DNA of 64,000 nt from an uncultured Eubacteriales bacterium (GCA_902787685.1 CADAHH010000005.1:82506-146505); one strand, 5' to 3'. Shown: positions 44,511-53,190, numbered from the stretch's first letter. Made by a program: numbers and translations. The notes: generated by a model from the letters alone, not told the origin.

Positions 44511-45293
44511 TTATTTCTTTGAATTCATTATCAATTTTTCTTTAAAACTATACTTAAACTCTTTTGGTTCAGGAAGTTCTATTTCTTCATTTTGTATAAC
44601 TCTGCTTGGATTAAGTGTTGTTAGTTCAAATAGCTTGTCTTTTCCTATTATTTCTTCAATTCTTTCTAAAGTTTCTGGAATTTTTGGATAAATTGTATTT
44701 GGTCTATGTACATCACTTCCTAAAAAACTTATCATATTGCTTTCTAGAAATTTTTTAACTAAAATCTCTGCTTTTTGCCCATACCATCCGATTATACTTG
44801 AATAGTTTGCTTGCATAAGTACTCCATTATCTATCAAGTCATAAATAATACTTGGATCTTGGTGCACAAATCTATATCTTTCAGGATGAGCTAGTATAGG
44901 TGTAATTTTGTTTTGCAATAATTCATATATTACATCATATACATTAATTGGTTTTACATTCATAGAAAATTCAAAAAGCATATATTTTGAGTTGTTTATT
45001 TTTGCTATTTTATTTTCATTTAAAAGTTTTATTATATTTTCTGAAAAATAAACTTCATTTCCCAAATATAAATCAATATTTATATTTTCTTTTTTTAGTG
45101 CACCAGACAATGCATTTATCCACTCTTGTCTTTCTTCTACTGGAGATTCATAATAATTTTCTATATAATGTGATGTTGATATAATAGAATCAAATCCAAC
45201 AGATTCCGCTTCTTTAATTAAATTAAAGGTTTCCTCAACACTTTTTGATCCATCATCTATATTAGGTAATATATGTGTGTGAAAATCTATCAT
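44511..45293 (-). CDS. PHP-type tyrosine-protein phosphatase (CpsB/YwqE-like)
   Basis: Dephosphorylates the BY-kinase encoded just upstream and so tunes polymer synthesis. It has 260 residues with metal-binding motifs FHTHILPNIDDGS at 4-16, STSHYIENYY near 40, PILAHPERYR near 131 and LGSDVHRPN near 192. Order and spacing match the manganese-dependent CpsB family. The gene follows the kinase by 18 bases, in the usual chain-length regulator, kinase, phosphatase order. Confidence 0.92.
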   Translation of the reverse strand: MIDFHTHILPNIDDGSKSVEETFNLIKEAESVGFDSIISTSHYIENYYESPVEERQEWINALSGALKKENINIDLYLGNEVYFSENIIKLLNENKIAKINNSKYMLFEFSMNVKPINVYDVIYELLQNKITPILAHPERYRFVHQDPSIIYDLIDNGVLMQANYSSIIGWYGQKAEILVKKFLESNMISFLGSDVHRPNTIYPKIPETLERIEEIIGKDKLFELTTLNPSRVIQNEEIELPEPKEFKYSFKEKLIMNSKK

Positions 45294-45311
45294 ATCTTTT
45301 ACCTTCTATCT

Positions 45312-46259
45312 CTATGTATTTTTCTCTTTTTCTAGATACTGATTAATTTGGTTTAATATATCGTTAGTTTTAGCACTTGAAATCATAGGGGTATCAAGAG
45401 AACTCTGGCTTTTTTCTCTCATTGCTTTTGGAATATCTGAATCACTATCATTTGAATTATTAACTTCTGTCTTTAATTGTTTTGGGGTCGTAGTATTATT
45501 TTTTTCATTTTTTTGATTAAACTCTTCTTTTATCTTAGAATTGTGTTTTTTATGTTGCTCTCCTTTATCATGTCCATAGTAATAATATTTTTCACCATAT
45601 TTTTTTGCAGATACAGGAACTTTATTTATAACTACACCAGCTAAATTTCCACCTACGTTTTTTATGTTTTTTACTACTCTTTGTAAGGCATCTTTTTTAG
45701 TCATCTTGTGTGCTGTAACAACTATTGTAGTTTCAACCATTCTAGATAGAATAACTGAGTCTGTAACTAATTCACAAGGTGTACCATCAATGATTATTAT
45801 ATCACACATTTTTCTAAGTTCTTCCAACACTTTAGACATTTCTTGTGAAACCAATAATTCAGATGGATTAGGTGGAACATTACCAGCTGATATTACAAAT
45901 AAATTTTCAACTTCTGTTTCTTGTACATAATCTAGAATCTGCTCTGGATTATTATTATCTATATCATATTCAGCTAATAAATTTGATAGCCCAGGTCTAG
46001 GAGAAACTCCAAATATAGCATATTGTCTTCCTTTTCTCATGTCTGCATCTATCAAAATCACTCTTTTTCCTGCTTGAGCAAATGTAACTGCTAAATTCGA
46101 AGTTACCCAACTTTTTCCTTCTCCAGGAAAAGTTGATGTAACCAGAAGAGTTTTCATTCTTTTACTATTACTCATAAATTGTATATTCGTTCTTAATGTC
46201 CTAAAAACTTCTGAAATTGGTGATTTAGGATCTTTATGTGCTATAACTTCTTTTTTCAT
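45312..46259 (-). CDS. Bacterial tyrosine kinase (CpsD/YwqD-like)
   Basis: A 315-residue protein. It has Walker A PGEGKSWVTSN near residue 46, Walker A' VILIDADMRKGRQ near 69 and Walker B IIIIDGTPCE. A tyrosine cluster (KYYYYG, near residue 225) is the likely autophosphorylation site. Unusually, about 85 further Ser/Thr/Asn/Lys-rich residues follow the cluster, ending in a helix (NDILNQINQYLEKEKN). It needs the adjacent Wzz-like activator. The start overlaps that gene's stop by four bases, and AAAGGAGG precedes the ATG. Confidence 0.92.
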   Translation of the reverse strand: MKKEVIAHKDPKSPISEVFRTLRTNIQFMSNSKRMKTLLVTSTFPGEGKSWVTSNLAVTFAQAGKRVILIDADMRKGRQYAIFGVSPRPGLSNLLAEYDIDNNNPEQILDYVQETEVENLFVISAGNVPPNPSELLVSQEMSKVLEELRKMCDIIIIDGTPCELVTDSVILSRMVETTIVVTAHKMTKKDALQRVVKNIKNVGGNLAGVVINKVPVSAKKYGEKYYYYGHDKGEQHKKHNSKIKEEFNQKNEKNNTTTPKQLKTEVNNSNDSDSDIPKAMREKSQSSLDTPMISSAKTNDILNQINQYLEKEKNT

Positions 46260-46960
46260 TTTCTTTTGCCTCCTTTTACATTTGTAATATTATCTATTAA
46301 AGGAATCGAAACTAAAACAGGAATTCCAAAACCTTTTTCAATATCTTCAGTTGATTTGATAGTTGTATCTAACATATTAGCAATTAATACATATGCAACT
46401 GATATTACAACACCTATAAATGCAAATATAATAACATCTTTAGTATGATTAATATTAGATGGTATATAATCAGGTACTGCTTGATCTAATACATTGATAT
46501 TATTAATCTTATATAATTCTTTAATTTTGTCACTAAACACTTTTGCAATTTCATTAGCAATTTTTGCGGCTTCATCAGCATCTTCATTTGTAACTGTAAT
46601 CCTAATAATATCAGCATCTTCAACAGCACTTACAGACACCTGTTTTTTTAGTTCATTATCTTTTATACTTAATTCTAAATTTTTTATAACTGTACCTACT
46701 ACAGCATCACTTCTTACAATTTCACTATATGTTGAAACTAATTTTGAATTTAAATTAACATCTGTTGTTGTTATAGCATTTGAAGTTTCACTACCTCCTG
46801 CACTTGCAAGTACTAGCGTTGTTTTTGCACTATATTTTGGCTCAACAAAACCAAGAGTATATACAACTCCTATTCCTATAAAAACAATAACAATGATTAA
46901 TATTTGGAATATTTTACTCATAAATAAATCAAATAGTTCTTTTAAATCTAATTCTTCCAT
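46256..46960 (-). CDS. Wzz/CpsC-type chain-length regulator and kinase activator
   Basis: A 234-residue membrane protein with two helices (FQILIIVIVFIGIGVVYTLG near 20 and DVIIFAFIGVVISVAYVLIA near 180) flanking an extracytoplasmic coiled-coil-prone domain. The C-terminal LLVSIPLIDN-like segment (VLVSIPLID) and basic tail should contact the BY-kinase. It is the first gene of the polysaccharide operon. GAGGAG precedes the ATG. Confidence 0.9.
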   Translation of the reverse strand: MEELDLKELFDLFMSKIFQILIIVIVFIGIGVVYTLGFVEPKYSAKTTLVLASAGGSETSNAITTTDVNLNSKLVSTYSEIVRSDAVVGTVIKNLELSIKDNELKKQVSVSAVEDADIIRITVTNEDADEAAKIANEIAKVFSDKIKELYKINNINVLDQAVPDYIPSNINHTKDVIIFAFIGVVISVAYVLIANMLDTTIKSTEDIEKGFGIPVLVSIPLIDNITNVKGGKRK

Positions 46961-47043
46961 CGCTTTTCTCCTCTTTTATTTTTGTATTTTACTTGGTAAT
47001 TGTATTATATTTTATAAAAAAAAACAAGGGGTTTTTAATTTTT

Positions 47044-47108
47044 TTTAATTTGGTAAATTGGTACCGGGTATTTTCTTGCACGTGCAAATTGGGACCGGGT
47101 ATTTTTTG
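47044..47108. repeat. Two GGTACCGGGTATTTT / GGGACCGGGTATTTT units; 46961-47354 gap described
   Basis: Two direct units of AAATTGGNACCGGGTATTTT are joined by TTGCACGTGCAA. The same unit forms the outer arms at 48073-48300. The 394-base gap from the Wzz-like start to the nucleoside phosphorylase start also holds an AT-rich stretch (46961-47043), a family B copy (47119-47295) and the phosphorylase promoter. No gene was seen in it. Confidence 0.65.
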
Positions 47109-47118
47109 AAAAAATTTT

Positions 47119-47295
47119 CATTTGAGGACAGTCCTTTTTTGTAAAAGTAAAAAAAATAACTAATCCGCGTCAGCATATCGTTTTTAAAATCCGTATGGTG
47201 GGTATCCCTTAAGGGTGTACCATAGGATTTTAAAAATGATATGCGGTTAAACAGGATTAGTTATTTACATTGTAAAAAAAGAAAGGTCCTCAAAT
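47119..47295. repeat. Nested palindrome: GAGGACAGTCC arms around family B, copy 4
   Basis: The outer arms CATTTGAGGACAGTCCTTTT (47119 on) and AAAGGTCCTCAAATG (to 47295) enclose a family B core at 47155-47265 (AATAACTAATCCGCGTCAGC to AACAGGATTAGTTATT). The right arm ends five bases before the promoter of the next gene. Confidence 0.82.
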
Positions 47296-47300
47296 GGTAA

Positions 47301-47329
47301 TTGACAATAATAAATCTATTATATATAAT
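47301..47329 (+). promoter_or_regulatory. Consensus promoter of the purine nucleoside phosphorylase gene
   Basis: TTGACA, exactly 17 bases, then TATAAT: a perfect match to the housekeeping consensus. The transcript would start near 47336, only about 18 bases before the ATG at 47355, leaving room for the ribosome binding site and little else. Confidence 0.85.
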
Positions 47330-47354
47330 GTGGAAAAACAAGGAGGATTTGAAT

Positions 47355-48071
47355 ATGGGTACACCACACAATAATGCAAAAATTGGAGAAATAGCTAAAA
47401 ATGTTATAATGCCAGGAGACCCTAATAGAGCTAAGTTTATTGCAGAAAAATATTTAGAAAATGCAAAACTAGTTAGCGATGTTAGGGGAATTTTAGCATT
47501 TACTGGAACATATAAAGGAAAAGAAATTACTGTTATGGCATCTGGTATGGGTATGCCAAGTATGGGAATATATTGCTACGAGCTTTTTAAATATTATGAT
47601 GTTGAAAATATAGTAAGAATTGGTTCATGTGGAGCAAATAATCCTGATTTAGATTTATTTGATATAATTTTAACAACAGAAGTTTATACTGAAGGAAACT
47701 TTGCTTATACTTTTGCTAGCAAAAATGATCATTTTGTAAAACCAAGTGAAGAATTAAATAATAAAATTATTAATACAGCCAAAGAAAAAAACATTTCACT
47801 ATTAATTGGTCATACTCTATGTACAGAAGTTTTTGACGAATATATTTTAGATTTACAAACATATAAAGAAAGAATACCAAAAGATTTTAACCCATTAGGA
47901 ACTGAAATGGAAGCCTTTGCTCTTCTTTATACTGCAAAAGCTTTAAATAAAAATGCTGCCTGCCTTATGACTGTTGTAGATTCAATGTACAAAAACTCAT
48001 TTGCAACAACTGAAGAAAGAGAAAAAGGATTAAATAATATGATTGAACTAGCACTAGAGAGCATGTGTTAA
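47355..48071 (+). CDS. deoD: Purine nucleoside phosphorylase, DeoD type
   Basis: Phosphorolysis of purine (deoxy)nucleosides to base and (deoxy)ribose-1-phosphate. It has 238 residues from the ATG at 47355, which follows AAGGAGG with seven bases of spacing. A longer frame starts inside the promoter and can be discarded. Family motifs are MPGDPNRAKFIA, ASGMGMPSMGIY, RIGSCGAN (phosphate site) and GTEMEAFALL (ribose site). A variant MTVVDSMYK stands where many members have a VSD motif. It is an isolated gene between palindromic elements. Confidence 0.92.
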   Translation: MGTPHNNAKIGEIAKNVIMPGDPNRAKFIAEKYLENAKLVSDVRGILAFTGTYKGKEITVMASGMGMPSMGIYCYELFKYYDVENIVRIGSCGANNPDLDLFDIILTTEVYTEGNFAYTFASKNDHFVKPSEELNNKIINTAKEKNISLLIGHTLCTEVFDEYILDLQTYKERIPKDFNPLGTEMEAFALLYTAKALNKNAACLMTVVDSMYKNSFATTEEREKGLNNMIELALESMC

Positions 48072-48072
48072 A

Positions 48073-48300
48073 TTGGTAAATTGGGGCCGGGTATTTTTTG
48101 TACATTTATTAAAAAATAACTAATCCGCGTCAGCATATCGTTTTTAAAATCCGTGAAAAAAGGGGACGGAGTTAATTTTTCACAAGAGTGAAAAATTAAC
48201 TCCGTCCCCTTTTTTCATAGGATTTTAAAAATGATGTGCGGTTAAACAGGATTAGTTATTTTCATTGGTGTGCAAAAAATACCCGGTCCCAATTTACCAA
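48073..48300. repeat. Three-layer nested palindrome (GGGACCGGG arms, family B copy 5, GGGGACGGAG core)
   Basis: Outer arms 48073-48104 and 48269-48300 (TTGGTAAATTGGGGCCGGGT and complement) match at about 30 of 32 positions. Inside lie family B arms (48115-48154 and 48217-48260). In place of the usual family B centre lies a perfect 29-base inverted repeat (48155-48183 and 48188-48216, starting GAAAAAAGGGGACGGAGTTA) with a four-base loop. The gap holds no gene. Confidence 0.88.
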
Positions 48301-48302
48301 CC

Positions 48303-49034
48303 TTACTTTATTGTCTCCATACTCTGTCCTGGCTCTATGTTATCGAAATTATAGTAAGTTGATGGTATTTGCCCAATTATCACATGTTCTGCAAGAAGTA
48401 CTTGATTTGAGATTTCTTCTTGCAGAGTTTTTATTGGTGTTAATATTGTTACTCTACTGTTTATTTGAAGGTAAATTCTATGTAATGTTTGGTTTATGCC
48501 TTGAGATACAAATTCACTTCTTAAATCTGTTTCAACATCTCCTGCCGAACTTATTTTTAAACTCATATTTGGTCCTACCCCTGATAACATTTTTATTCCT
48601 GTTAAACTTCCAATTGATAATTTTATTTTTGATGAATCAGTATTATCTAATGATTGTTGTATAAATGATGCTATATCAGATGTTAGTAAATTCATTTTTA
48701 AAATATTGGCATTTATCATTTGTATATTGCTTTCTGAATCTTTTTCTATTGTGAATAAGTCTTCATAAGTATATCCAACAATTGCTCTTGTAGATTCTTC
48801 ATTTGTTATTTTTGTAGCAATTGCTTTTGCTTCTGTTAAAGCTAAATTTTCAAATATTGGATCAATACTATTGTAAATCACTAAACATATCATTAATGCA
48901 ATCATTATAATTATTAAAAAATAAAAAAACTTTGATTTATCTTCATGTTTATAATCTAATCTATATTTTCTTGGTTTAAAAATCTTTATTCTTTTTCTTG
49001 AATATATTTTACACAAAGGCTGGTTCTGTTGCAT
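48303..49034 (-). CDS. yunB: Sporulation protein YunB family
   Basis: A 243-residue protein with an N-terminal basic segment, one membrane helix (FFYFLIIIMIALMICLVIYN) and an extracytoplasmic domain. The family pattern includes TEAKAIATKITNE, IGSLTGIKMLSGVGPNM, FVSQGINQTLHRIYLQI and QEEISNQVLLAEHVIIGQIP. YunB is a sigma-E-dependent mother-cell protein in Bacillus; its exact role is unclear. It overlaps the upstream SPOCS gene by 26 bases. The best upstream site (AAGGA) is 11 bases away, so the start is a little uncertain. Confidence 0.85.
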   Translation of the reverse strand: MQQNQPLCKIYSRKRIKIFKPRKYRLDYKHEDKSKFFYFLIIIMIALMICLVIYNSIDPIFENLALTEAKAIATKITNEESTRAIVGYTYEDLFTIEKDSESNIQMINANILKMNLLTSDIASFIQQSLDNTDSSKIKLSIGSLTGIKMLSGVGPNMSLKISSAGDVETDLRSEFVSQGINQTLHRIYLQINSRVTILTPIKTLQEEISNQVLLAEHVIIGQIPSTYYNFDNIEPGQSMETIK

Positions 49035-50586
49035 TTTGAATATTTTCCTTTTTTATATAATTAAATTTTGGAATATAAATTTTTTGTCCTACATCAATTT
49101 TATTTGTGTCTTCTATTCCATTCATTCTTGCTATATCATCTATTGTACTATTAAAATTCTTAGCAATTCTCCATAATGTGTCTCCTGGTTTTACTATATA
49201 TAAAATCAAACTATCATAATCATCATTTTCCTCATTTCTATCTTTTATTTGAATATTATCAATTATATTAATATTTACATTTTTACTTATTTTAGTAACA
49301 ATTTCTAAAATAGCATCAATCTGCATATTTCCATCTGATTTAAAATCATATTTTATTTCTTTTATTATAATATCATAGTCAACATTTATATTTGAACTAT
49401 TTTGCCTATTTTCAACTAGAACCTCAAATGGAACCTTTATATTCCTTGAATTTATTACATTTCCTGAATTATAGATAAAATTTAAACCTATATTGCCTGT
49501 ATATGTTATTTTAGTATCAGTTATTGATATATTTGAAATGCTTACATCGGTTTGAATATCAATTAGCATATTTTCTTCAATATCTAAATTATTAACTTTT
49601 TCATTTATTACAAATTCATTTGAATATTCAGATTTATCATTTGATATCATAATATTTTTCTCAGTATATTCTAAATTCGCACTTGGAGTATATAAATCCT
49701 GTATTAGAGAAATATTCTTTTTTTCATATGCCATACAACTTGGCTCTATTTCAAGCTCCACATAAATTGAATGGTCCTCTACAGGGTTTGGTTTAACTAA
49801 CATGTTTTTTGTTTCATAATTAATTTCACAAATATTTTCATCTGTTATATTTTGAATATCTATAAAACCTACAACTGGAATTAGTGCATTTGCTGTTTTT
49901 ACTCTATTATCTTCTGTTAAATATATAATTTTTATATCGGCTTCTGCTTTTGTTAAGACTTTATTATAGCTTAATTTTAAATCCTTATTTATTAAATTAA
50001 ATTTCACATTCAATATTTCTGCTAGTTCATCTTGTACATCAATATTAATGTTTTCTTTTGCATAAACTGTAGTTTTTCCATTTCCTATTAAAGAATTTAC
50101 TTGAAAATCTTGATTTAAAATTTGTATATCCTGAATATCTTGCACACTATTTACTATTTCAATATCTTCATTTGAATATAAATATATACATATTTCTATA
50201 GTTGCCTTTAGATTAATTTTTCTACCATTAATAACCTTACATTCCATATCTTTAATTTCACATTTAGTAACTAAATTCATTCCTTCTTTTGCTCCTGGTA
50301 CAGCAATGTATTGCGAAAAACCCATTGTACAATTCAGTGCTCTTAAGTTATCTTCATTACTATCTGGAAGATACATTACATATGTATTAACATTTCCCTC
50401 TATTTTTACCTTGTCTTGCATTACTTCTTTTTTAGAAACACATAAATTACCTTTAACATTTATTGTATTTAATATATCTGGCTTTGTATCTGGTACTATC
50501 ATGTCTTCTTCTACATATATTATCTCTTTTTTCTCTGCCACAAGTTTGTTGATACAAATATTTTCTTTGCTTAATTCTATCTCCAT
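49009..50586 (-). CDS. SPOCS (DUF3794) and LysM domain protein
   Basis: A 525-residue protein. SPOCS-type repeats occupy most of it; the first includes ICINKLVAEKKEIIYVEED and MIVPDTKPDILNTINVKGN, a hallmark of DUF3794. The C-terminal LysM (about 465-510) reads LYIVKPGDTLWRIAKNFN through DVGQKIYIPKF. Such proteins are found in the spore envelope of Clostridia, where LysM binds peptidoglycan and SPOCS mediates assembly. An AGGAGG site is partly embedded in a hairpin (50596-50627). It is coupled to yunB. Confidence 0.88.
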   Translation of the reverse strand: MEIELSKENICINKLVAEKKEIIYVEEDMIVPDTKPDILNTINVKGNLCVSKKEVMQDKVKIEGNVNTYVMYLPDSNEDNLRALNCTMGFSQYIAVPGAKEGMNLVTKCEIKDMECKVINGRKINLKATIEICIYLYSNEDIEIVNSVQDIQDIQILNQDFQVNSLIGNGKTTVYAKENINIDVQDELAEILNVKFNLINKDLKLSYNKVLTKAEADIKIIYLTEDNRVKTANALIPVVGFIDIQNITDENICEINYETKNMLVKPNPVEDHSIYVELEIEPSCMAYEKKNISLIQDLYTPSANLEYTEKNIMISNDKSEYSNEFVINEKVNNLDIEENMLIDIQTDVSISNISITDTKITYTGNIGLNFIYNSGNVINSRNIKVPFEVLVENRQNSSNINVDYDIIIKEIKYDFKSDGNMQIDAILEIVTKISKNVNINIIDNIQIKDRNEENDDYDSLILYIVKPGDTLWRIAKNFNSTIDDIARMNGIEDTNKIDVGQKIYIPKFNYIKKENIQNATEPAFV

Positions 50587-50595
50587 AAAAAACCT

Positions 50596-50627
50596 CCTAA
50601 TATAATTTTATTATTAATTATATTAGG
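50596..50627 (-). promoter_or_regulatory. Leader hairpin adjoining the SPOCS-LysM ribosome binding site
   Basis: CCTAATATAATT and AATTATATTAGG are perfect 12-base complements around an eight-base loop. On the mRNA the second arm ends in TAGG and runs into AGG, so half of the Shine-Dalgarno lies in the stem. It could modulate translation or protect the 5' end. Confidence 0.55.
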
Positions 50628-50653
50628 AAGTTTAAATTTTATGCATTTTTTTC

Positions 50654-50701
50654 GTTAGGGACTGTCCCGAGTGCGAAATTTTTCATTTGGGACTGTCCCC
50701 A
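50654..50701. repeat. Two GGGACTGTCCC units
   Basis: TTAGGGACTGTCCCGAG and TTTGGGACTGTCCCCAA are short perfect palindromes in tandem, members of the GGGAC/GTCCC family seen elsewhere as arms. They lie between the divergent SPOCS-LysM and YbjQ-type genes. Confidence 0.7.
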
Positions 50702-50781
50702 ATAAAAAAAACATATAAATCATTGCTATTATTATTAAAAAATACTATAATATAATTAGTAAAAAAATTGGAGGTGAAAAT

Positions 50782-51102
50782 ATGTTAATTTCAACAACTT
50801 CAACAATTTCAGGTAAAAACATTAAAGAATACAGAGGAATTGTATTCGGTGAAGTAATAAATGGCGTTAATTTTATTAAAGATTTTACGGCCGGAATTAC
50901 AAATATTCTTGGTGGACGAGCTGAAGAATATGAACATGAATTAATTAATACTAGAGCAGATGCAATTAATGAAATGATAGAAAGGGCAGAAAAAATTGGT
51001 GCAAATGCAATCATAGGAGTTAAAATAGATTATGAACCAATGGGGCAAAATTCTTCTATGCTAATGGTTGTAGCTTCAGGAACAGCAGTTATTATTGAAT
51101 AA
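50782..51102 (+). CDS. YbjQ/UPF0145-family protein
   Basis: A 106-residue protein with family motifs [40 protein letters not shown] and [16 protein letters not shown]. The fold assembles as a pentamer in known structures; metal binding has been proposed but the function is unsettled. GGAGGTGA precedes the ATG. It forms a two-gene unit with the downstream membrane protein, 20 bases away. Confidence 0.88.
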   Translation: MLISTTSTISGKNIKEYRGIVFGEVINGVNFIKDFTAGITNILGGRAEEYEHELINTRADAINEMIERAEKIGANAIIGVKIDYEPMGQNSSMLMVVASGTAVIIE

Positions 51103-51122
51103 TATAAAAGGAGGTATTCATT

Positions 51123-51749
51123 ATGAAAAAAAATGGAGAATATGTAGGTGTTGATGATAAATATATTCCAGAAAATGAAAAATATGTTGATGATTCATTA
51201 CTAGGAGATAAACAGATAAACCAAGAAAATATAAAAAAAGTAGCCAAAAAAGTTGGTATCGGCTATTTGATTTTTATGGGACTAATCATTGCTGTACCTA
51301 TAGGTTTAATGATATTTTTTGGTATTAGATTTAATAATTATTTTAATAAATCAAAAAATATGTTTAATGAAGTATTAGATAAAACCACTTCACAAATCGA
51401 AAAATCGCAAAGTACCATAAATAATCCTGAAGAAGATTTTCAAGAAAAGGTAAATAAACAAAAAGAACAGGCTAATAAAATAGAAGCTGATTCTTTTAAC
51501 AAAAACTTTGAACCATATAGTGGAACAGTATATACATTGTTTTTAAATACATTATTAGATAATGTTGTCACAAATAATAAGAAAAATAGTGATAAACTTA
51601 TAACAGTAGTTTACAATACCACTACTGCTTCAAATCCTGATGAAATAATAACTTTAAAACAATCATTTGAAGAAGGAAAAAAATATGAATCTATACTAGA
51701 TTATGATTCAAATGGATTAGTTAATAAAGTAACAATTAAAGATTTATAA
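51123..51749 (+). CDS. Uncharacterised single-helix membrane protein, 208 residues
   Basis: An acidic N-terminal segment (about 1-45) is followed by one helix (IGYLIFMGLIIAVPIGLMIF), a coiled-coil-prone stretch rich in Lys, Gln and Glu, and a folded C-terminal domain of about 85 residues (GTVYTLFLNTLLDNV, NPDEIITLKQSFE). Family not recognised. AAAGGAGG precedes the ATG. Pairing with the YbjQ-type gene suggests a shared role, possibly at the membrane. Confidence 0.68.
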   Translation: MKKNGEYVGVDDKYIPENEKYVDDSLLGDKQINQENIKKVAKKVGIGYLIFMGLIIAVPIGLMIFFGIRFNNYFNKSKNMFNEVLDKTTSQIEKSQSTINNPEEDFQEKVNKQKEQANKIEADSFNKNFEPYSGTVYTLFLNTLLDNVVTNNKKNSDKLITVVYNTTTASNPDEIITLKQSFEEGKKYESILDYDSNGLVNKVTIKDL

Positions 51750-51793
51750 AATCTTTTTTGAGTTGAAACTATCCACATCATAAAATTTGAATA

Positions 51794-51840
51794 AAAAAAT
51801 AATTATAATTTTGTCACAGTCAAAATTATAATTATTTTTT
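51794..51840. terminator. Bidirectional terminator between convergent genes
   Basis: A perfect 20-base stem (51794-51813 with 51821-51840), a seven-base loop and A/T-runs on both sides. It serves both the plus-strand membrane protein and the minus-strand CBS gene. Confidence 0.88.
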
Positions 51841-51844
51841 ATTC

Positions 51845-52294
51845 CTACATACAGTTACTTACATTACCTTTGCAATTACATATATATTTCATAGTTGTAG
51901 AGAAACTATCTTCTCCAATTTTTTGATTATGATGTGCTAAATCTCCTGTACTTAAAATTCCTACCATTTTATTGTTATTATCAACTATAGGAACTCTTCT
52001 AATTTGATTTTGCTCCATTAAATATTGAGCATCTTCTATATCTTGCTCTGATTTACAAGTATACACATTTGTAGTCATTATTTCTGATACCGGAGTAGTT
52101 TTTGCATTTTTGTTACATGCAACACTTCTTAAAACTATATCTCTATCTGTTATAACTCCAAGCACATTTTTTTCATCATTACATATTGGAATACATCCAA
52201 CATGATTTTCGTTCATTATCCTTGCTGCATCATAAATGTTACAATCTGGCTTTACAAAACATACATCTTGACACATAAATTCACTAATTCTCAT
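51845..52294 (-). CDS. Tandem CBS-domain protein
   Basis: About 149 residues with two CBS modules: first around HVGCIPICNDEKNVLGVITD and RDIVLRS, second around QIRRVPIVDNNNKMVGILST and GDLAHH. It probably senses adenine nucleotides; the partner is unknown. The C-terminal tail CNCKGNVSNC has three cysteines and may bind metal. The longer frame starts at TTG (52312), but AAAGGTGG lies seven bases before the ATG at 52294, which I prefer. Confidence 0.87.
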   Translation of the reverse strand: MRISEFMCQDVCFVKPDCNIYDAARIMNENHVGCIPICNDEKNVLGVITDRDIVLRSVACNKNAKTTPVSEIMTTNVYTCKSEQDIEDAQYLMEQNQIRRVPIVDNNNKMVGILSTGDLAHHNQKIGEDSFSTTMKYICNCKGNVSNCM

Positions 52295-52344
52295 AAATTT
52301 ACCACCTTTCAATATTTATTATGGCAATAATTCATGAAAATATA

Positions 52345-53190
52345 CTACCCAACTTGTGCAACCACAACTCTATCATTTTCGCACAAATCTTTTTTGCTAT
52401 AGATATTTATATACCTTTTTTGATTTTCAAGTATTTGTTTTACTTTTTGTTTCTGATTATAACCAATTTCAAAGCATAAATATCCTTGTGTATTTAAATA
52501 TTCTAAAGCTTGTTCAGATATTTTTCTATAAAATAGAAGACCATCTTTTCCACCATCTAAAGCCCCTCTTGGTTCATTTTGTACATCTTTAGGAAGTTTA
52601 ACTATTTCGTCTGTTTCTATATATGGAGGATTTGAAACTATTATATCAAATTTTAAATTTTTAATCTTATTAAATAAATCTGATTCTATAAAATCTATAT
52701 TGTTTTTTACTCCATTAAATTCAGCATTTTTCTTTGCTATTTCTAAAGCTTTTGAACTATTGTCTGTTGCATAGATTTTAACATTGTTTATATATTTTGC
52801 AAGAGAAACAGCAATTGCTCCACTTCCAGTACATAAATCTAAAATCATAGGATTTTCAATATTTTTTGCTAAATTAATAACTTCTTCAACTAATATTTCA
52901 GTATCTTGTCTAGGAATCAAAACATCTTTTGTGACAAAAAAATTTAGTTTCATAAATTCTTGTTTTCCAGTAATATATTGAATTGGCTCACCTAAAATAT
53001 GCTTTTTTACGTTTTTTATATAAGCTTCTCTTTCTTGAGGTGTTATTTCTTTATTATCATATATAATTAGGTATTCTTTAGACTTTTTCAAAGTTGCTTC
53101 TAATAACATACGGGCTTTATTCTTTGGTGCATCAATATTTTCATTTTTTAGCATAATTACTGCTTGATTAATTGCTTCTTTAATTGTCAT
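52345..53190 (-). CDS. prmC: Peptide chain release factor N5-glutamine methyltransferase PrmC
   Basis: Methylates the GGQ glutamine of release factors using SAM. It has 281 residues. The N-terminal helical domain ends near residue 75. The Rossmann domain has LDLCTGSGAIAVSLA near 120 (SAM site) and the catalytic VSNPPYIETDE near 184. QYITGKQEFMKLNFFVTKDV is also family-typical. AGGAGG precedes the ATG. Family D repeat DNA lies immediately upstream, starting about 20 bases from the ATG. Confidence 0.94.
   Translation of the reverse strand: MTIKEAINQAVIMLKNENIDAPKNKARMLLEATLKKSKEYLIIYDNKEITPQEREAYIKNVKKHILGEPIQYITGKQEFMKLNFFVTKDVLIPRQDTEILVEEVINLAKNIENPMILDLCTGSGAIAVSLAKYINNVKIYATDNSSKALEIAKKNAEFNGVKNNIDFIESDLFNKIKNLKFDIIVSNPPYIETDEIVKLPKDVQNEPRGALDGGKDGLLFYRKISEQALEYLNTQGYLCFEIGYNQKQKVKQILENQKRYINIYSKKDLCENDRVVVAQVG

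Noticed and set aside
47301-47354. Upstream in-frame start for the nucleoside phosphorylase
   Set aside because: This stretch is the promoter (TTGACA-17-TATAAT). The Shine-Dalgarno supports the ATG at 47355.
47044-48300. GGGACCGGG repeats as a CRISPR or integron array
   Set aside because: Units are few, inverted and nested, with no regular spacing and no cas or integrase gene nearby.
50745-51014. A minus-strand 89-codon hydrophobic frame
   Set aside because: It is antisense to the clearly conserved YbjQ-type gene and has no ribosome binding site.
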